Under the pieces are notes generated by a model that did not search any database, was not told where the DNA came from, and saw only the letters and a list, made by a program, of their open reading frames with translations. Position numbers and translations under genes: made by a program. Positions 63,721-64,000 of a DNA stretch of 64,000 bases are shown here, one piece after another. Each line of letters starts with the position of its first letter. Within the stretch, counting starts at the first letter, position 1. Source of the stretch: Eurosta solidaginis (Eukaryota > Arthropoda > Insecta > Diptera > Tephritidae); NCBI RefSeq assembly GCF_040869045.1, contig NC_090323.1, forward strand, positions 38,930,066 through 38,994,065. The letters run 5' to 3'.

Positions 63721-64000
63721 AAACTGCTCTCGAGCGGTCCTGTTCCACTGAGGTAACTTGACAGATGTGGATGTACGCTAGGACATGAGCGGCGGTGAGT
63801 CCTTGGGCTTCCAATGACCAATTCTTTTCCGGCTGTCCCAGTTGCGCAGAAACCTAATTCAATGACGGCGATTGCCGGTTGTGCATTAATACCATCCAAT
63901 ACCTGTTGGGGAAAACCTACATGGCTCATAGACCATTGACATTGTCCGATATTCCGCAAGTCCCTCAGTATTGGAATCTCAAAGGACGTGACGAGCTGGT
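63721..64000. other. No gene recognised at right edge
   Basis: Composition becomes less A+T-rich, and a minus-strand open frame (63705-63959, 84 codons) covers it, but I recognise no domain. It could be the edge of an exon or of another LINE continuing outside the window. Confidence 0.3.

Noticed and set aside
63705..63959. Minus-strand frame at the right edge as a host exon
   Set aside because: No recognisable domain, and the window ends. Left as unassigned.

Overview
This window looks like intergenic or intronic DNA from a higher fly, most likely a tephritid fruit fly or a close relative. That is an inference. It rests on the A+T-rich composition, two tRNA-Ser(AGA) genes of insect type, and a repeat load made of Helitrons and DINE-1/Helentron-like repeats, R1-like, RTE-like and Jockey/CR1-like LINEs, a Penelope-like element, hAT elements, a gypsy-type solo LTR and a tRNA-derived SINE. 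I see no convincing single-copy host protein gene. The only intact host genes are the two tRNAs (31582-31663 minus, 34327-34408 plus).

Layout. 0.1-3.2 kb: a decayed autonomous Helitron (Rep plus PIF1-like helicase) with a recognisable 3' hairpin and CTAG end. 4.2-4.9 kb: a LINE ORF1-like pseudogene running into a 123-bp tandem repeat. 6.4-8.1 kb: full-length DINE-like repeat of family A. 9.2-12.0 kb: family B repeat split by a 5'-truncated Penelope-like element with an intact RT/GIY-YIG reading frame and a CAAATT target duplication. 13.0-14.1 kb: R1-like LINE remnant ending in a 30-bp (10-residue) repeat array. 15.7-18.3 kb: two minus-strand family A copies. 20.5-24 kb: R1-like and RTE-like LINE remnants, the latter split by a dispersed (GTT)n-headed repeat. 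26.6-28.6 kb: 119-bp tandem repeat, SINE and a variant family A copy. 29.2-31.2 kb: Jockey/CR1-group LINE with one internal stop.

31.5-34.4 kb: an inverted pair of identical tRNA-Ser genes around a TA-flanked inverted-repeat element that itself contains a SINE. 34.9-36.9 kb: degenerate minisatellites and a CGATA-rich block split by a SINE. 38.0-39.0 kb: hAT remnant with BED finger and 8-bp target duplication. 39.4-43.2 kb: tandem repeats, a foldback element and another family A copy. 43.6-44.1 kb: solo LTR. 45.6-51.0 kb: mixed R1-like and RTE-like LINE debris. 51.4-52.6 kb: a second, non-autonomous hAT with a perfect 8-bp target duplication. 53.4-55.7 kb: degenerate minisatellite abutting a Jockey/CR1-group RT frame. 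56.6-60.4 kb: family B copies, one ended by a second Helitron fragment, and long A/T-rich low-complexity tracts. 60.5-61.2 kb: a near-perfect 45-bp hairpin and an RTE-like fragment. 61.9-63.7 kb: SINE, a 643-bp TA-flanked inverted-repeat element and a 17-18-bp satellite-like array.

The elements relate by nesting, not by shared function: Penelope inside family B, SINE inside an inverted-repeat element, a Helitron inside family B, a (GTT)n-headed repeat inside an RTE-like LINE. These insertions give relative ages. I found no new multi-gene system. The observations with most value are the element boundaries with target duplications, a hammerhead-like motif in the Penelope 3' region, the loss of catalytic residues in the Helitron Rep, and several repeat families that look undescribed. 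Clade names come from motifs recognised by eye, not from searches.
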